Notes: generated by a model not told the origin, from the sequence alone. Shown: positions 1 to 9,476, counted from the first letter of the stretch. The stretch: 36,665 bases of DNA from Actinobacillus ureae ATCC 25976 (GCF_000188255.1 NZ_GL831081.1:182667-219331); one strand, 5' to 3'. Translations and numbers: made by a program.

Positions 1-550
1 GGGGTGCAGATCAATTTAGCCCTTCTTTAATCACATCACTTGCATTTTTTGTACGAAATCCGACCGCTCCACCTAATGCACCGCTGCCATATTCCGAAGA
101 ACTTGCCCCCTTACTAAATTCAATAGCTCGAATATTTTCGTATTCAATTTCATTAATCGTACCACTTTTTGCTCTAAGTGATTGGCTTTTATAAGACTGA
201 ATTTGTGGTAACCCATCTACAATTAATGCTACTCGATTTCGATCAACACCTCGAATAGAATAGCCATTTGTGGCTCTTCGCCTTTGCTCTACAACCGAAA
301 TTCCTGGGTCATAACGTGTCAGGTCCCGAATGTTTAGTACCTGTCCTTTATTGAGGTCTTGAATATTTTTTGTGATTTTTCCTAGCCCTATTACCTCATT
401 TTGTTGTCGATAGGCATCAGCTTTTGCTTTTACTGAAATCTCATCTAAGATTACTTCTTCACGGCTTGTATCGGCAGACACGCTATTTGAAAGCATTAAT
501 AATGCTGACTGAATCGCAATATAAGTAAAATTAAAATGGAATTTTTTCAC
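1..550 (-). pseudogene. tbpA: Transferrin-binding protein A, 5' part, interrupted by an early stop
   Basis: This is the N-terminal part of a TonB-dependent outer-membrane transferrin receptor. The start taken is the GTG at 548-550, with a GGAG ribosome site just upstream. Residues 1-26 form a signal peptide ending in SVSA. A TonB-box-like segment (EVILDEISVKAK) follows, then a plug domain with the typical VDGLPQ and GSGALGGAV motifs. A TGA at 11-13 ends the frame after 179 codons, still inside the plug domain, whereas intact TbpA proteins are about 900 residues or more. The remaining sequence lies outside the window, so I cannot tell whether this is a substitution, an indel or a larger deletion. 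It follows the tbpB remnant by about 20 bases, the usual tbpB-tbpA order. Family call is firm; the non-functional state rests on this stop and on the ruined partner gene. Confidence 0.85.
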
Positions 551-570
551 GTCATTTTCTCCTTTTTTAA

Positions 571-2281
571 TTATTTCTGTACTTGACGTTTTGCCCCAAA
601 TACACCTGTGGCTTTATCATTATTGGCTTCATCACTCAACAGCGTGCCTCCTAATTCAGAAGCATTTGAACCATAAAATCCGCCGTTTACTTTCGCATTG
701 ATATGTACCACAGATTAGTCAGAAATATGGAATCCATCTTTTAAAGTGCGAACCTCCCCCGTAAAACCATTCTGTTCAATTTTTCCTTGATCCAGCAATA
801 AAACAGTTGAACTTACAGGCCCAGAGCCAAATCCTCCTCGAATGGTTTTATCTGAGAAATTCACAATAAATTCAGCAATACTTTTATCTGGCGTATGCCA
901 TATTTCTCCATTTTGTTTATGAGTAAATTCCCCTTGCCAACTTCCTTTGTAAGTAACTTCGCCTTTTTGAGGTAAATCTTTAACTCTCCAACTAAATAAA
1001 TACGTGAATTTTCCCCTTCTATATTGAGTGAACCAAATTTCACGTCACCTAAATTTTCACAGCAAGCGGTGACTTTTACAGATTTATTTGCAACTGTATA
1101 TTCCGAGCTGCCTTGATTCATTAATGGAATAACTTTCCCATCGACTACTATTTAGTTGGCGTAACCAAACGTGTCCATATTCAGTTTTTTAGCCTCTTTT
1201 AAATCTAACTGAACTGCATCAAATTTTGTTTCCGCTTCACTTTTTTCGGTTTGTTGTGCTGCAAAAACGCTAAAGAGTGAATAATTATTAGCTAAGAATT
1301 TTCCTGCCAATTCTTCTGCATTTGGTCCATAGAAACCACCTTCTAGCGTTGCATCATCTTTCCAATAAGCAGTTTGCTTATCCGTTGCTGTTGCATTGCC
1401 TCTAAAACGATTTCCAAAAACCTTTGTAGAAATATCATAACGTTTAACTTTATCCGCTTTCTTATCCGAATCTCCGTAAACAACACTATTGCGGTATAAC
1501 GCCCCTTTTAACTCTTTTTTACCAAAATCAACGGTAAATTCACTACGGTGGCCTATATCTCCTTTATTTGGGTTTTCATTTGTTGGTTCATCAAATGAAA
1601 TTACGCCAACACGATCTCCAGCAGAAGGTGCGTCATTAAGTCCTTGTGGAAGGCGGCCTTTTTGTGCATCCGTAGTGAAATCCCAAGTTCCGACATAATT
1701 TATTACTTTATCTACGGGAAGAGATTTGGCAGGCTCAACACCTTTATAGAAAAGATAGCCAATTTTGCCATATCGATATACGTCTTTACCTGTTTTTGGA
1801 TCTTGATACTTCGCTAACCCTGATTCATCGACAAAAACAAAACCCGCTCGCACATAATTTGTTTTTTTTAATTTACTTAACGTTCTTTTTTCATCATAGG
1901 AATGAACTAAAACTTTGGAGTTTGCACCAAGGTCTTTTAGCATTTCTTCTTGATAGGGAAGTTCATCTAACTTGCCCCCAATTTTATGAATATTCTCGAG
2001 AAGTATGCTGACAGATTCTTCTTCTGATTCTTGAGGGTGGTAAATACGACGGGGAATGGCCGTGACTGCACCTAAAGCGAGCTGTAATGATTCAGGTAAT
2101 TCTTCATACGACTTTACTTGTGTAATGTCATCGCCATATTCAATCGGCTTTGGCTTTTTAGGGGTATATTTATATGGTTTTTCTGTGTATTTTCTAAACC
2201 GAAGTCACCTTTATTGTTTGAACAGGCAACGAGCAGTAAGCTAGAGAACAGTGTAGCAATGTAAGATTTTTTAAATTTCAT
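571..2281 (-). pseudogene. tbpB: Transferrin-binding protein B (surface lipoprotein), multiply broken
   Basis: TbpB is the lipid-anchored co-receptor that captures iron-loaded transferrin for TbpA. The start at 2279-2281 opens a signal peptide with lipobox LLLVAC. Pieces of both lobes are readable: an N-lobe barrel with GGFYGPNAEELAGKF, and a C-lobe ending in GGFYGSNASELGGTL and the terminal FGAKRQVQK. At least four lesions break it. There is a one-base loss near the T4 run at 2190-2193 soon after the lipobox. There is an in-frame TAA at 1152-1154. A frameshift lies near 981-990, and another in-frame TAA lies at 715-717. Merging the three frames gives one continuous TbpB-like sequence of about 565 residues. 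This pattern indicates long-standing decay rather than a sequencing slip. The next gene upstream is argD, so no tonB-exbB-exbD genes are linked here. Confidence 0.93.
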
Positions 2282-2301
2282 TCTTCCCCCCTTTTTTTGT
2301 A

Positions 2302-2320
2302 AATGAAAACAATTATCATT
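2302..2320 (-). promoter_or_regulatory. Fur-box-like operator upstream of the tbpB remnant
   Basis: Read on the minus strand the site is AATGATAATTGTTTTCATT, a partial match to the 19-base Fur palindrome built from GATAAT repeats. It lies about 20 bases before the tbpB start, where iron repression of tbp genes is expected. Its survival upstream of a dead operon fits fairly recent gene loss. The match is by eye and imperfect. Confidence 0.6.
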
Positions 2321-2375
2321 TATATTAACAATAATCTTATTATTTGTAAATTTCTATATATGTTAATAAATCAAT

Positions 2376-2417
2376 AAAAAATCCCTTCTAAGTCTGGATA
2401 AGTTAAAAGGGATTTTT
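2376..2417 (-). terminator. Terminator after argD
   Basis: The arms AAAAAATCCCTT (2376-2387) and AAGGGATTTTT (2407-2417) form an inverted repeat around a loop of about 19 bases. Transcripts leaving argD on the minus strand would end in a U-rich tract. It is A/T-symmetrical and could act in both directions. Confidence 0.75.
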
Positions 2418-2448
2418 ATTGCAAAAAAGTGAGAGGAAATGCGACCAC

Positions 2449-3630
2449 TTAGAAACTTTCTAAGACTTCTTTAAGCACTGCTACGCCTTGTTCTATTTGT
2501 TCCTCTGAAATAATTAATGGTGGTAATAAGCGTAATTTAGTTTTGGCGGTGAGCGTCAATACGCCTTTTTCAATTGCTTTCGCTACCACGTCAGCCGCTT
2601 TTACCTCATCTTCAAACTCAATACCAAGCATTAACCCTAAACCGGAAACTGATTTTACTTTTGGCAACGTGAGTAATGCCGCACGTAATTTTTCGCCTTT
2701 AGTCGTAACATCGGCAAGGAATCTTTCGTCCATTTTGGCTAATACTGCATTTGCAGCCGCACAACAGACCGGATTTGCCCCAAAGGTTGAGCCGTGATCG
2801 CTTTTACCGAGTGTATTTTGGCATTTGTCACCTAATACGAAAGCACCGATTGGTAAACCACTGCCTAAGCCTTTGGCAAGCGTGATAATATCCGGCTGTA
2901 AACCGAAATGCTGATAAGCAAATAATTTTCCGGTGCGCCCGATACCGGTTTGTACCTCATCAATAATCAAAATGATATCTTTGGCTTGGCAAATCGCTTG
3001 TACGCCTTGTAAATATTCAGTATCTAATGCACAAACACCGCCCTCACCCTGTACGATTTCTAAAATAATCGCACACACATCATCTTGTTCAAGACGTGTA
3101 TGTAAGGCATTTAAATCGTTAGCCGGCGTATGTTCAAAACCTTGTGTAAACGGGAAAAAATGCTGATGAAACACATCTTGCCCTGTTGCGGCAAGGGTTG
3201 AAATCGTACGCCCGTGAAATGAATTGACTAAACTGAGTACGATCGCTCTGCCTTTGCCGTATTTGTCATGGCTATATTTACGCGCAGTTTTAATTGCCCC
3301 TTCATTCGCTTCTGCACCCGAATTGCAAAAAAATGCTCGTTTTAGACCGCTTGCTTCAACCAAACTTTTTGCCAGTACCCCAGACGGCTCAGTAAAGAAT
3401 AAATTTGAAGTATGCTGTAATTTACCTGCCTGAGTAGTTACCGCTACCAACCAACTGTCATCTGCCCAACCAAGGCTGTTAGTGCCGATACCGCCAGTAA
3501 AATCTAAATATTGATTACCTTCAAAATCCCATACATCACAACCTTTTCCGTGTGAAAGGGCGAGATTAAATCTGCCGTAAGTTTGAGCGATATAATCTGT
3601 ATCTAATTGTTTGATGTCGTTGCTATTCAT
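2449..3630 (-). CDS. argD: Acetylornithine aminotransferase
   Basis: ArgD is a pyridoxal-phosphate class III aminotransferase that converts N-acetylglutamate semialdehyde to N2-acetylornithine in arginine synthesis; many members also accept succinyl-diaminopimelate. The 393-residue length is normal. Visible motifs are the SGAEANE phosphate-binding loop (about 104-110), the IDEVQTGIGRTG segment (about 223-234) and the cofactor lysine in TLAKGLGSG (about K253). The ATG at 3628-3630 has a good AGGAAG site. It is the last gene of argC-argB-argD, 13 bases after argB. The class III family also holds GABA and ornithine aminotransferases, but the gene context favours ArgD. Confidence 0.93.
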   Translation of the reverse strand: MNSNDIKQLDTDYIAQTYGRFNLALSHGKGCDVWDFEGNQYLDFTGGIGTNSLGWADDSWLVAVTTQAGKLQHTSNLFFTEPSGVLAKSLVEASGLKRAFFCNSGAEANEGAIKTARKYSHDKYGKGRAIVLSLVNSFHGRTISTLAATGQDVFHQHFFPFTQGFEHTPANDLNALHTRLEQDDVCAIILEIVQGEGGVCALDTEYLQGVQAICQAKDIILIIDEVQTGIGRTGKLFAYQHFGLQPDIITLAKGLGSGLPIGAFVLGDKCQNTLGKSDHGSTFGANPVCCAAANAVLAKMDERFLADVTTKGEKLRAALLTLPKVKSVSGLGLMLGIEFEDEVKAADVVAKAIEKGVLTLTAKTKLRLLPPLIISEEQIEQGVAVLKEVLESF

Positions 3631-3643
3631 CTTATCTTCCTAA

Positions 3644-4498
3644 TTATTTTTTATAAAAGAGCGTGCCGTTTTTACCACCGAATAGTGATACTAAAATGGC
3701 ATGTGGTACTCGACCGTCAATAATATTCGCTTCAATACCGCCTGCATTAATAAAGTCGGTACAACAGGCGATTTTCGGAATCATACCGCCGGCGATAATG
3801 CTTTGATTAATTAATTCTTGTACTTCGCTAACTTCAACTTCCGGAATCAGCGTATTCTCATCAAAACGATCACGTAATAAGCCGGCAATGTCTGTCATAC
3901 TCACTAATTTCGCTGCGCCTAATGCCATCGCAATTTCACTTGCTGCCGTGTCCGCATTGATATTGTAAGCGACACCTTGCCCATCCACACCAACCGTAGA
4001 AATCACCGGAATTAAATTCGCATTTAACGCAAGATCCAATAATTGGGTATTTACTTTAACAATCTCGCCAACAAAACCGTAATCTACTTCAGCTTGTAAC
4101 TTTTCGCATTGCAACATATTGCCATCAATACCGCATAAGCCAACGCCTTTACCTTTTAATAACGCCACCAAACTTTTATTCACTTTACCGGCAAGCATTT
4201 GCAATACCACATTGATCGTATCTTGATCGGTGACACGCAAGCCATTGATAAATTGCGGTTCTTTGCCGAGTAATTTCACCCCTTGTGAAATTTCCGGTCC
4301 GCCGCCATGCACCAATACGACTTTCACACCTAATTGGTTCAGCAATAAAATATCTTGCATCACCAATTTTTTAAGATCTTCATTGATCATCGCATTACCG
4401 CCGTATTTCACCACAATAATTTTTTCTTGAAACGGTGCAAGATAAGCGGTCGCTTTTTCTAAAAGATTTGCAAAATTTTCAACTTCGTTTTGTAACAT
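3644..4498 (-). CDS. argB: Acetylglutamate kinase
   Basis: ArgB phosphorylates N-acetylglutamate, the second step of arginine synthesis. The 284-residue product has the amino-acid kinase fold signatures: VKYGGNAM near the N terminus, the VLVHGGGPEI glycine-rich loop, and a C-terminal AGGMIPKI segment. I take the ATG at 4496-4498 because GGGG lies 7 bases upstream. A longer reading from a GTG at 4520-4522 would add eight residues that do not resemble the family start. The gene lies 29 bases after argC and just before argD, so the three are very likely one transcript. Confidence 0.93.
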   Translation of the reverse strand: MLQNEVENFANLLEKATAYLAPFQEKIIVVKYGGNAMINEDLKKLVMQDILLLNQLGVKVVLVHGGGPEISQGVKLLGKEPQFINGLRVTDQDTINVVLQMLAGKVNKSLVALLKGKGVGLCGIDGNMLQCEKLQAEVDYGFVGEIVKVNTQLLDLALNANLIPVISTVGVDGQGVAYNINADTAASEIAMALGAAKLVSMTDIAGLLRDRFDENTLIPEVEVSEVQELINQSIIAGGMIPKIACCTDFINAGGIEANIIDGRVPHAILVSLFGGKNGTLFYKK

Positions 4499-4527
4499 TT
4501 TAAACCCCAAATAATATCTCACGCTGA

Positions 4528-5475
4528 CTACACGTCTAGTCCGGCTATTTCTTCACGGCCTAACATAATGTTCATACATTGTATCGCCGCACCGGATGCG
4601 CCTTTACCTAAATTATCGAAACGTGCGCACAATAACAGCTGTGTTTCATTACCGTAAACAAAGATTTCAAGGCTGTCTTTGCAGCTAAATGCATTCGCCG
4701 CCAACATTCCGTCTTCAGGTAACGAGCAAGCAGGATGAACCGTAATCAATTTTGAGTTTTGATAATACTCGCTGAATAAATTTGCAATTTTTTCGGCAGA
4801 ATTGACCTCTTGTGAAAGCGCTGAAACAGGCACTGGCACAGTTACCAACATTCCGCTGTAATAGTCAGCAACCACTGGGGTGAAAATAGGAGGCTGATTT
4901 GAACCGGTCAACGCTTGCATTTCCGGCAAATGTTTGTGTTTAAGAGCAAGTCCGTAAACACGAGGAGCATTGAATTTTTGTTCGCGATCTTGGTTCTGAT
5001 ATTCGGCGATCATTGATTTACCGCCGCCGGAATAGCCGGTGAGAGAGTGGCAGGAAAGCGGATAACCGGCACTTAACGCACCTTTTTCAATAAGAGGACG
5101 AACCAATGCGATATAACCCGTAGCATGACAACCTGGCACGGCAACTCGATTCGCATTTTGAATTTTTTCAAACTGTCCAGAAAGCTCGGCAAAACCATAA
5201 GTCCAATCAGGATTTACACGATGAACGGTTGAAGTATCACAAATTCTTGCATTTGCTGGAGCATGCGCCACTAATTCTTTAGAAGCTTCGTCCGGTAAAC
5301 AAAGAAACGTCAGATCCGCCTCCGCAACCTTCGCTACTCTTGCATTAAGATCTTTACGTAATTCTTTCGGCAAACTTAATAACTCAACATCTTCTGCACT
5401 GGCAAGACGATCAAAAATACGTAAACCGGTGGTACCGACCGCTCCGTCTACAAAAATTTTATATTTACTCATCAT
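4528..5475 (-). CDS. argC: N-acetyl-gamma-glutamyl-phosphate reductase, type 2
   Basis: ArgC reduces N-acetylglutamyl phosphate to the semialdehyde with NADPH, the third step of arginine synthesis. The protein is 315 residues and belongs to the shorter type 2 group rather than the longer E. coli-like type 1. The NADP-binding start FVDGAVGTTGLRIF and the catalytic cysteine in VPGCHATGY are clear. Two adjacent ATG codons (5470-5475) are possible starts; AAGGA lies just upstream. It is the first gene of the arg operon, and a tandem ArgR operator lies 67-104 bases upstream of the start. Confidence 0.92.
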   Translation of the reverse strand: MMSKYKIFVDGAVGTTGLRIFDRLASAEDVELLSLPKELRKDLNARVAKVAEADLTFLCLPDEASKELVAHAPANARICDTSTVHRVNPDWTYGFAELSGQFEKIQNANRVAVPGCHATGYIALVRPLIEKGALSAGYPLSCHSLTGYSGGGKSMIAEYQNQDREQKFNAPRVYGLALKHKHLPEMQALTGSNQPPIFTPVVADYYSGMLVTVPVPVSALSQEVNSAEKIANLFSEYYQNSKLITVHPACSLPEDGMLAANAFSCKDSLEIFVYGNETQLLLCARFDNLGKGASGAAIQCMNIMLGREEIAGLDV

Positions 5476-5540
5476 AAATCCTTATTGCTGTCAAAACGTT
5501 AAACATCTTACTCTTATTCAAGCATAATTTCAAATACAAA

Positions 5541-5579
5541 ATAGAATAAAAATTCATGGAAAATGAATAAATAATCATT
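5541..5579 (-). promoter_or_regulatory. Tandem ARG boxes (ArgR operator) of argCBD
   Basis: Two 18-base ARG boxes lie exactly three bases apart, the arrangement ArgR hexamers use in enterobacteria. Box 1 (5541-5558) is ATAGAATAAAAATTCATG and box 2 (5562-5579) is AATGAATAAATAATCATT. Both fit the consensus wnTGAATwwwwATTCAnw with one or two changes. They sit between the deoD terminator and argC, so arginine repression of argCBD is the likely outcome. Confidence 0.75.
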
Positions 5580-5606
5580 TTGTTTTTAACATTACCTTCC
5601 ACATAT

Positions 5607-5643
5607 AAAAAAATCCCCCGAGATTTTCACCTCAGAGGATTTG
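5607..5643 (-). terminator. Terminator after deoD
   Basis: The arms AAATCCCCCGAG (5611-5622) and CTCAGAGGATTT (5631-5642) pair with mismatches or wobble in the middle. On the minus strand, the direction of deoD, the second arm is followed by TTTTTATATG. Confidence 0.65.
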
Positions 5644-5668
5644 TAAAATAATGCGAAAAATTGACCGC

Positions 5669-6388
5669 TTATTCCGCTTTGTCACCGATTAATACAGATT
5701 CTAATGCGATTGTGATCATATCATTAAAGGTTAATTGGCGTTCTTCTGATGAAGTTTGTTCACCGGTACGGATATGATCTGAAACTGTACAAATCGCTAA
5801 CGCTTTCGCACCGTACTCTGCTGCTACTGCGTAAATACCAGCCGCTTCCATTTCCACACCCAAAATGCCATATTTTTCCATCACATCGAACATTTCCACA
5901 TCCGGTGTATAGAATAAATCTGCAGAGAATAAGTTACCAACACGTACTGCAACACCTTTTTCTTTTGCTGCTTGTACTGCCGCTAATGTCATATCAAAGT
6001 CAGAAATTGCCGCAAAATCGTTATCACGGAAACGGATACGGTTTACTTTTGAATCCGTACAAGCGCCAGTACCGATAATTACATCACGCACTTTTACATC
6101 TTGACGCACTGCACCGCAAGAACCAACACGGATGATTTTTTTCACGCCGTATTCTGTAATCAGTTCTTTGGCATAAATTGAGCAAGAAGGAATCCCCATA
6201 CCGTGCCCCATCACTGAAATACGACGACCTTTATAAGTGCCGGTATAACCGAACATATTACGAACATCCGTTACTTGTTCTGCATTTTCTAAGAAAGTTT
6301 CTGCAATGTATTTAGCACGAAGTGGGTCACCTGGCATAATTACTACATCTGCAAATGCACCTTCTGGTGCGTTAATATGTGGAGTCAT
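5669..6388 (-). CDS. deoD: Purine nucleoside phosphorylase
   Basis: DeoD cleaves purine (deoxy)nucleosides with phosphate to the free base and (deoxy)ribose 1-phosphate. The 239-residue length is that of the bacterial hexameric class. Motifs seen include [16 protein letters not shown] near the start, RVGSCGAV in the middle, [10 protein letters not shown] at the nucleoside site, and the C-terminal CTVSDHI segment. The ATG at 6386-6388 has GAGGA about 9 bases upstream. It lies 63 bases after deoC with no clear terminator between, so nupC-deoC-deoD probably form one nucleoside-salvage unit. Confidence 0.96.
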   Translation of the reverse strand: MTPHINAPEGAFADVVIMPGDPLRAKYIAETFLENAEQVTDVRNMFGYTGTYKGRRISVMGHGMGIPSCSIYAKELITEYGVKKIIRVGSCGAVRQDVKVRDVIIGTGACTDSKVNRIRFRDNDFAAISDFDMTLAAVQAAKEKGVAVRVGNLFSADLFYTPDVEMFDVMEKYGILGVEMEAAGIYAVAAEYGAKALAICTVSDHIRTGEQTSSEERQLTFNDMITIALESVLIGDKAE

Positions 6389-6451
6389 TGTTAATTTCCT
6401 CTATTGTTGCTATTTAGTGTGTAAAAAATTAATAAATTTAAACCGCTTATC

Positions 6452-7228
6452 TTAGTAGCCGCTTACTTCTTGATTTGCCAGCCCATTTAACGCAGCTAAT
6501 AAGTTAGTTAATAAACTTGAAGCACCGAAACGGAAGTGATCTGCATTCACCCAATCTTTTCCAAGAATTTCTTGCGCAAGCGCTAAATATTGCTCCGCTT
6601 CTTCCGCTGTTTTCACGCCGCCTGCCGCTTTAAAACCGACTTTATCCGCTACGTTTAAATCACGAATGGTTTCTAACATGATGCGTGCTGATTCTAAAGT
6701 TGCGTTTACCGGCACTTTGCCCGTAGAGGTTTTAATAAAATCTGCGCCTGCTTTAATTGAAATCTCACTTGCTTGACGAATTAATTCAGCGGTTTTTAGT
6801 TCGCCGGTTTCAATGATCACTTTCAATAATACGTTTGATGCTTGGCAAACCGCCTTACATTGTTGTACTAATTCAAAGCCGATTTGTTCATTGCCAGCCA
6901 TTAATGCTTTGTATGGGAATACCACATCCACTTCATCAGCACCGTAAGCTACAGCAGCTTTGGTCTCCGCAACTGCGATTTCAATATCATCATTACCATG
7001 CGGGAAATTCGTTACCGTTGCAATTTTAACTTGCTCGGTACCTTGCGCTTTTAACGCTTTACGTGCAACCGGTACAAAACGCGGATAAATACAAACTGCT
7101 GCCAGCGTACCGAATTCCGTCTTACCTTGCTGACAAAGAGAAATTACTTTCTCATCCGTATCGTTATCATTCAATGTTGTTAAATCCATTAAGGATAAAG
7201 CGATTTTTGCCAAATCTCTTAAACTCAT
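6452..7228 (-). CDS. deoC: Deoxyribose-phosphate aldolase
   Basis: DeoC splits 2-deoxyribose 5-phosphate into glyceraldehyde 3-phosphate and acetaldehyde, taking up the sugar released by nucleoside phosphorylases. The 258-residue product is of the longer, E. coli-like class. The Schiff-base lysine lies in DFIKTSTGK (about K166), and [13 protein letters not shown] carries the conserved acidic residues. A strong GGAGG site supports the ATG at 7226-7228. It lies between nupC and deoD; deoB is not in the window. Confidence 0.96.
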   Translation of the reverse strand: MSLRDLAKIALSLMDLTTLNDNDTDEKVISLCQQGKTEFGTLAAVCIYPRFVPVARKALKAQGTEQVKIATVTNFPHGNDDIEIAVAETKAAVAYGADEVDVVFPYKALMAGNEQIGFELVQQCKAVCQASNVLLKVIIETGELKTAELIRQASEISIKAGADFIKTSTGKVPVNATLESARIMLETIRDLNVADKVGFKAAGGVKTAEEAEQYLALAQEILGKDWVNADHFRFGASSLLTNLLAALNGLANQEVSGY

Positions 7229-7318
7229 ACGAGCCTCCGTTTTACATTTGTAAAAATATAGAAAAATTAGACCGCTTAGTCTTATTAGACCATACGCAAA
7301 CGTTCACCTTAGCTTAAA

Positions 7319-7352
7319 ACAACAACACCACTGTTTCCAGTGGTGTTGTTTG
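7319..7352 (-). terminator. Perfect 12-bp hairpin between nupC and deoC
   Basis: AACAACACCACT (7321-7332) and AGTGGTGTTGTT (7339-7350) pair perfectly around a six-base loop. On the minus strand the second arm runs into GTTTTAAGC. It follows nupC directly and would reduce read-through into deoC-deoD, or mark an RNA processing point. Confidence 0.75.
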
Positions 7353-7368
7353 CTTAAAAGTGTAACGC

Positions 7369-8637
7369 TTACATTACCGCTCCGCCGATACCGATAAATA
7401 AACCGGCAATCGCAGCACTCATTAAGTTAGAAAGCGTACCTGCAATAACCGCTTTAACTCCCATACGTGCAACATCACCACGGCGACTTGGTGCCATACC
7501 ACCTAGACCACCGATTAAGATTGCGATTGAGCTTAAGTTTGCAAAACCACATAATGAGAAAGTGATGATAGCAATCGTTTTTGGACTTAATGCTACTGCC
7601 GCTTCAGGTTTTAAGTAATTCACGAAATCTGCATAAGCGACGAATTCATTTAAAATTAATTTCTGACCAATTAATGAACCGGCTACTTGAGATTCTGTAC
7701 CCCAAGGCACACCGATTAACCATGCTAAAGGTTGGAATACGTAACCGAACAGTGATTGTAATGTCACGTTTTCATAACCGATAAGTGAAGAAACGCCACC
7801 GATAAAACCGTTAAGCATTGCAATTAATGCGATAAATGCTAATAACATCGCACCTACGTTCATCGCTAATTGCATACCTGAGAATGCACCAACCGCAGCT
7901 GCTTCAATTACGTTAGACGGTTTTTCGTCAATATCATCTGCGCTTAATTCATCTTTAAACTGTTCTGATTGAGGATGAAGAATCTTAGCAAATAATAAAC
8001 CACCCGGCGCTGCCATAAATGACGCAGCGATTAAATATGGAAGTGGTACGCCCATACCTGCATAACCAATCATTACTGCACCGGCAACTGACGCTAAACC
8101 ACCGCACATTACTGCGAATAACTCAGAATTCGTCATTGATTTAATGTAAGGTTTAACTAAAAGAGGCGCTTCTGTTTGACCAACAAAGATATTTGCTGCC
8201 GCAGACATAGATTCTGATTTTGATGTACCTAATACTTTTTGTAACGCACCGCCAAGGATACGAATGACAATCTGCATGATACCTAAATAGTAAAGTACAG
8301 AAATGAGAGATGAGAAGAAAATAATCGGAGGAAGAACTTTTAATGCGAAAACGAAACCGCCGCCGCCAAATACTTCGAACATTTTATCACTTACTAAGCC
8401 ACCGAATAAGAAGCTGATACCATCGTTACCATAGTTGATAACTTTACTCACACCTTCCGCTGCTGCTAATAAGCCTTTACGACCCGTTTCCCAATAAAGG
8501 ATTACCGCACCAATCCCAACTTGTAGGAATAACGCCCCCAACACTGTACGAAGACTAATTGCTTTACGGTTATTCGATAATGCAAACGCAATCAGTAGGA
8601 GTACAACAATACCCAAGATACTATTTAACGCACCCAT
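7369..8637 (-). CDS. nupC: Concentrative nucleoside transporter NupC
   Basis: This is an inner-membrane sodium- or proton-driven nucleoside importer of the CNT family. The product is about 422 residues, mostly hydrophobic helices, with the family signatures GQTEAPLLVKPYI and, near the end, LCGFANLSSIAILIGGLGGMAPSRR (abridged here as GFANLSSIAILIGG). I prefer the ATG at 8635-8637, giving MGALNSILG, with GAGG upstream; a TTG 15 bases earlier is possible but unlikely. It precedes deoC and deoD, matching uptake followed by breakdown of nucleosides. Confidence 0.94.
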   Translation of the reverse strand: MGALNSILGIVVLLLIAFALSNNRKAISLRTVLGALFLQVGIGAVILYWETGRKGLLAAAEGVSKVINYGNDGISFLFGGLVSDKMFEVFGGGGFVFALKVLPPIIFFSSLISVLYYLGIMQIVIRILGGALQKVLGTSKSESMSAAANIFVGQTEAPLLVKPYIKSMTNSELFAVMCGGLASVAGAVMIGYAGMGVPLPYLIAASFMAAPGGLLFAKILHPQSEQFKDELSADDIDEKPSNVIEAAAVGAFSGMQLAMNVGAMLLAFIALIAMLNGFIGGVSSLIGYENVTLQSLFGYVFQPLAWLIGVPWGTESQVAGSLIGQKLILNEFVAYADFVNYLKPEAAVALSPKTIAIITFSLCGFANLSSIAILIGGLGGMAPSRRGDVARMGVKAVIAGTLSNLMSAAIAGLFIGIGGAVM

Positions 8638-8969
8638 TTGAAAAAACCTCAAAAAGTAAAAGGAATGAAAACATCATTTCAAAAGAAAATGATATGTAAA
8701 AAAGTTACGCCACTATACCTTTTTTTACATAAAAAATCTCTAAAATTTTATTGTTAAACGCACGAGATTTTAAATTTGAGAGGTAAATCACGCTATGCTC
8801 TCTAATTGGTTCGGTAATCTTATTCTTTACAAATGCGTTTTTACTCATTGAAAAGGTCTTTTAACCTGATAGCAACTAACACCTTGTACTCTCAAATAAA
8901 TCACTATATGCTATGGAAACTTAATACAAGCGGTCTGATGCCGTGAAAATTTTACAAACAGGAGAAAAT
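8638..8969. promoter_or_regulatory. Divergent intergenic region, nupC / msrA
   Basis: This 332-base A/T-rich stretch separates nupC (minus) from msrA (plus). A TATAGT on the minus strand (8712-8717) could be the -10 element for nupC, though I see no convincing -35. One uptake signal lies at 8926-8935, close before msrA. I saw no open frame of note and no clear CRP site. Confidence 0.4.
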
Positions 8970-9476
8970 ATGGCGAACATTCGAGAAATTTATTTAGCGG
9001 GCGGGTGCTTTTGGGGGACGGAAGCCTTTATGCAACGTATTAACGGTGTGATTGATGCACAATCCGGTTATGCAAACGGCAATACTGAAAACCCGACTTA
9101 TCAAGAAGTTTGTGCCGGTAGCGGTCATGCAGAAGTGGTTAAAGTAACTTATGATGCGGACAAAATCGTCTTAGCAAAATTATTAGATTACTATTTTAAA
9201 GTGATTGACCCGGTGAGTATGAACCAACAAGGAGGGGATAAAGGAATTCAATATCGTACTGGGATTTATTATGTTGATGCGCAGGATATTCCGGTTATCA
9301 ATCAAGCGCTTGCCGATTTACAAGCACAATACGCAGAACCACTTGCGGTAGAAAATACCAAACTTGAGCATTATTTCCCGGCGGAAGAATATCATCAAGA
9401 TTATTTAGATAAGAATCCAAATGGTTATTGCCATATTGATTTGCAATTAATGAATGAGATTCTACGTAATCAATAA
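8970..9476 (+). CDS. msrA: Peptide methionine-S-sulfoxide reductase A
   Basis: MsrA repairs oxidised methionine by reducing the S-form of methionine sulfoxide. The product is 168 residues with the catalytic cysteine in AGGCFWGTEA (about C13) and the conserved EEYHQDYLDKNP motif near the end. I take the ATG at 8970 because GGAG lies 5-8 bases before it; an upstream GTG at 8943 would add nine residues without a better ribosome site. It stands alone and is followed by a strong hairpin. It is MsrA only; no MsrB domain is fused. Confidence 0.95.
   Translation: MANIREIYLAGGCFWGTEAFMQRINGVIDAQSGYANGNTENPTYQEVCAGSGHAEVVKVTYDADKIVLAKLLDYYFKVIDPVSMNQQGGDKGIQYRTGIYYVDAQDIPVINQALADLQAQYAEPLAVENTKLEHYFPAEEYHQDYLDKNPNGYCHIDLQLMNEILRNQ

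Noticed and set aside
1489-2244. Several short plus-strand open frames
   Set aside because: They are antisense to the tbpB remnant, have no family features and no ribosome sites.
5749-6078. Plus-strand open frame of about 109 codons
   Set aside because: It is antisense to deoD, and its composition follows the opposite-strand codons.
8760-8810. Possible CRP site upstream of nupC
   Set aside because: GTGA and TCAA half-sites are present but eight bases apart rather than six, so the match fails.
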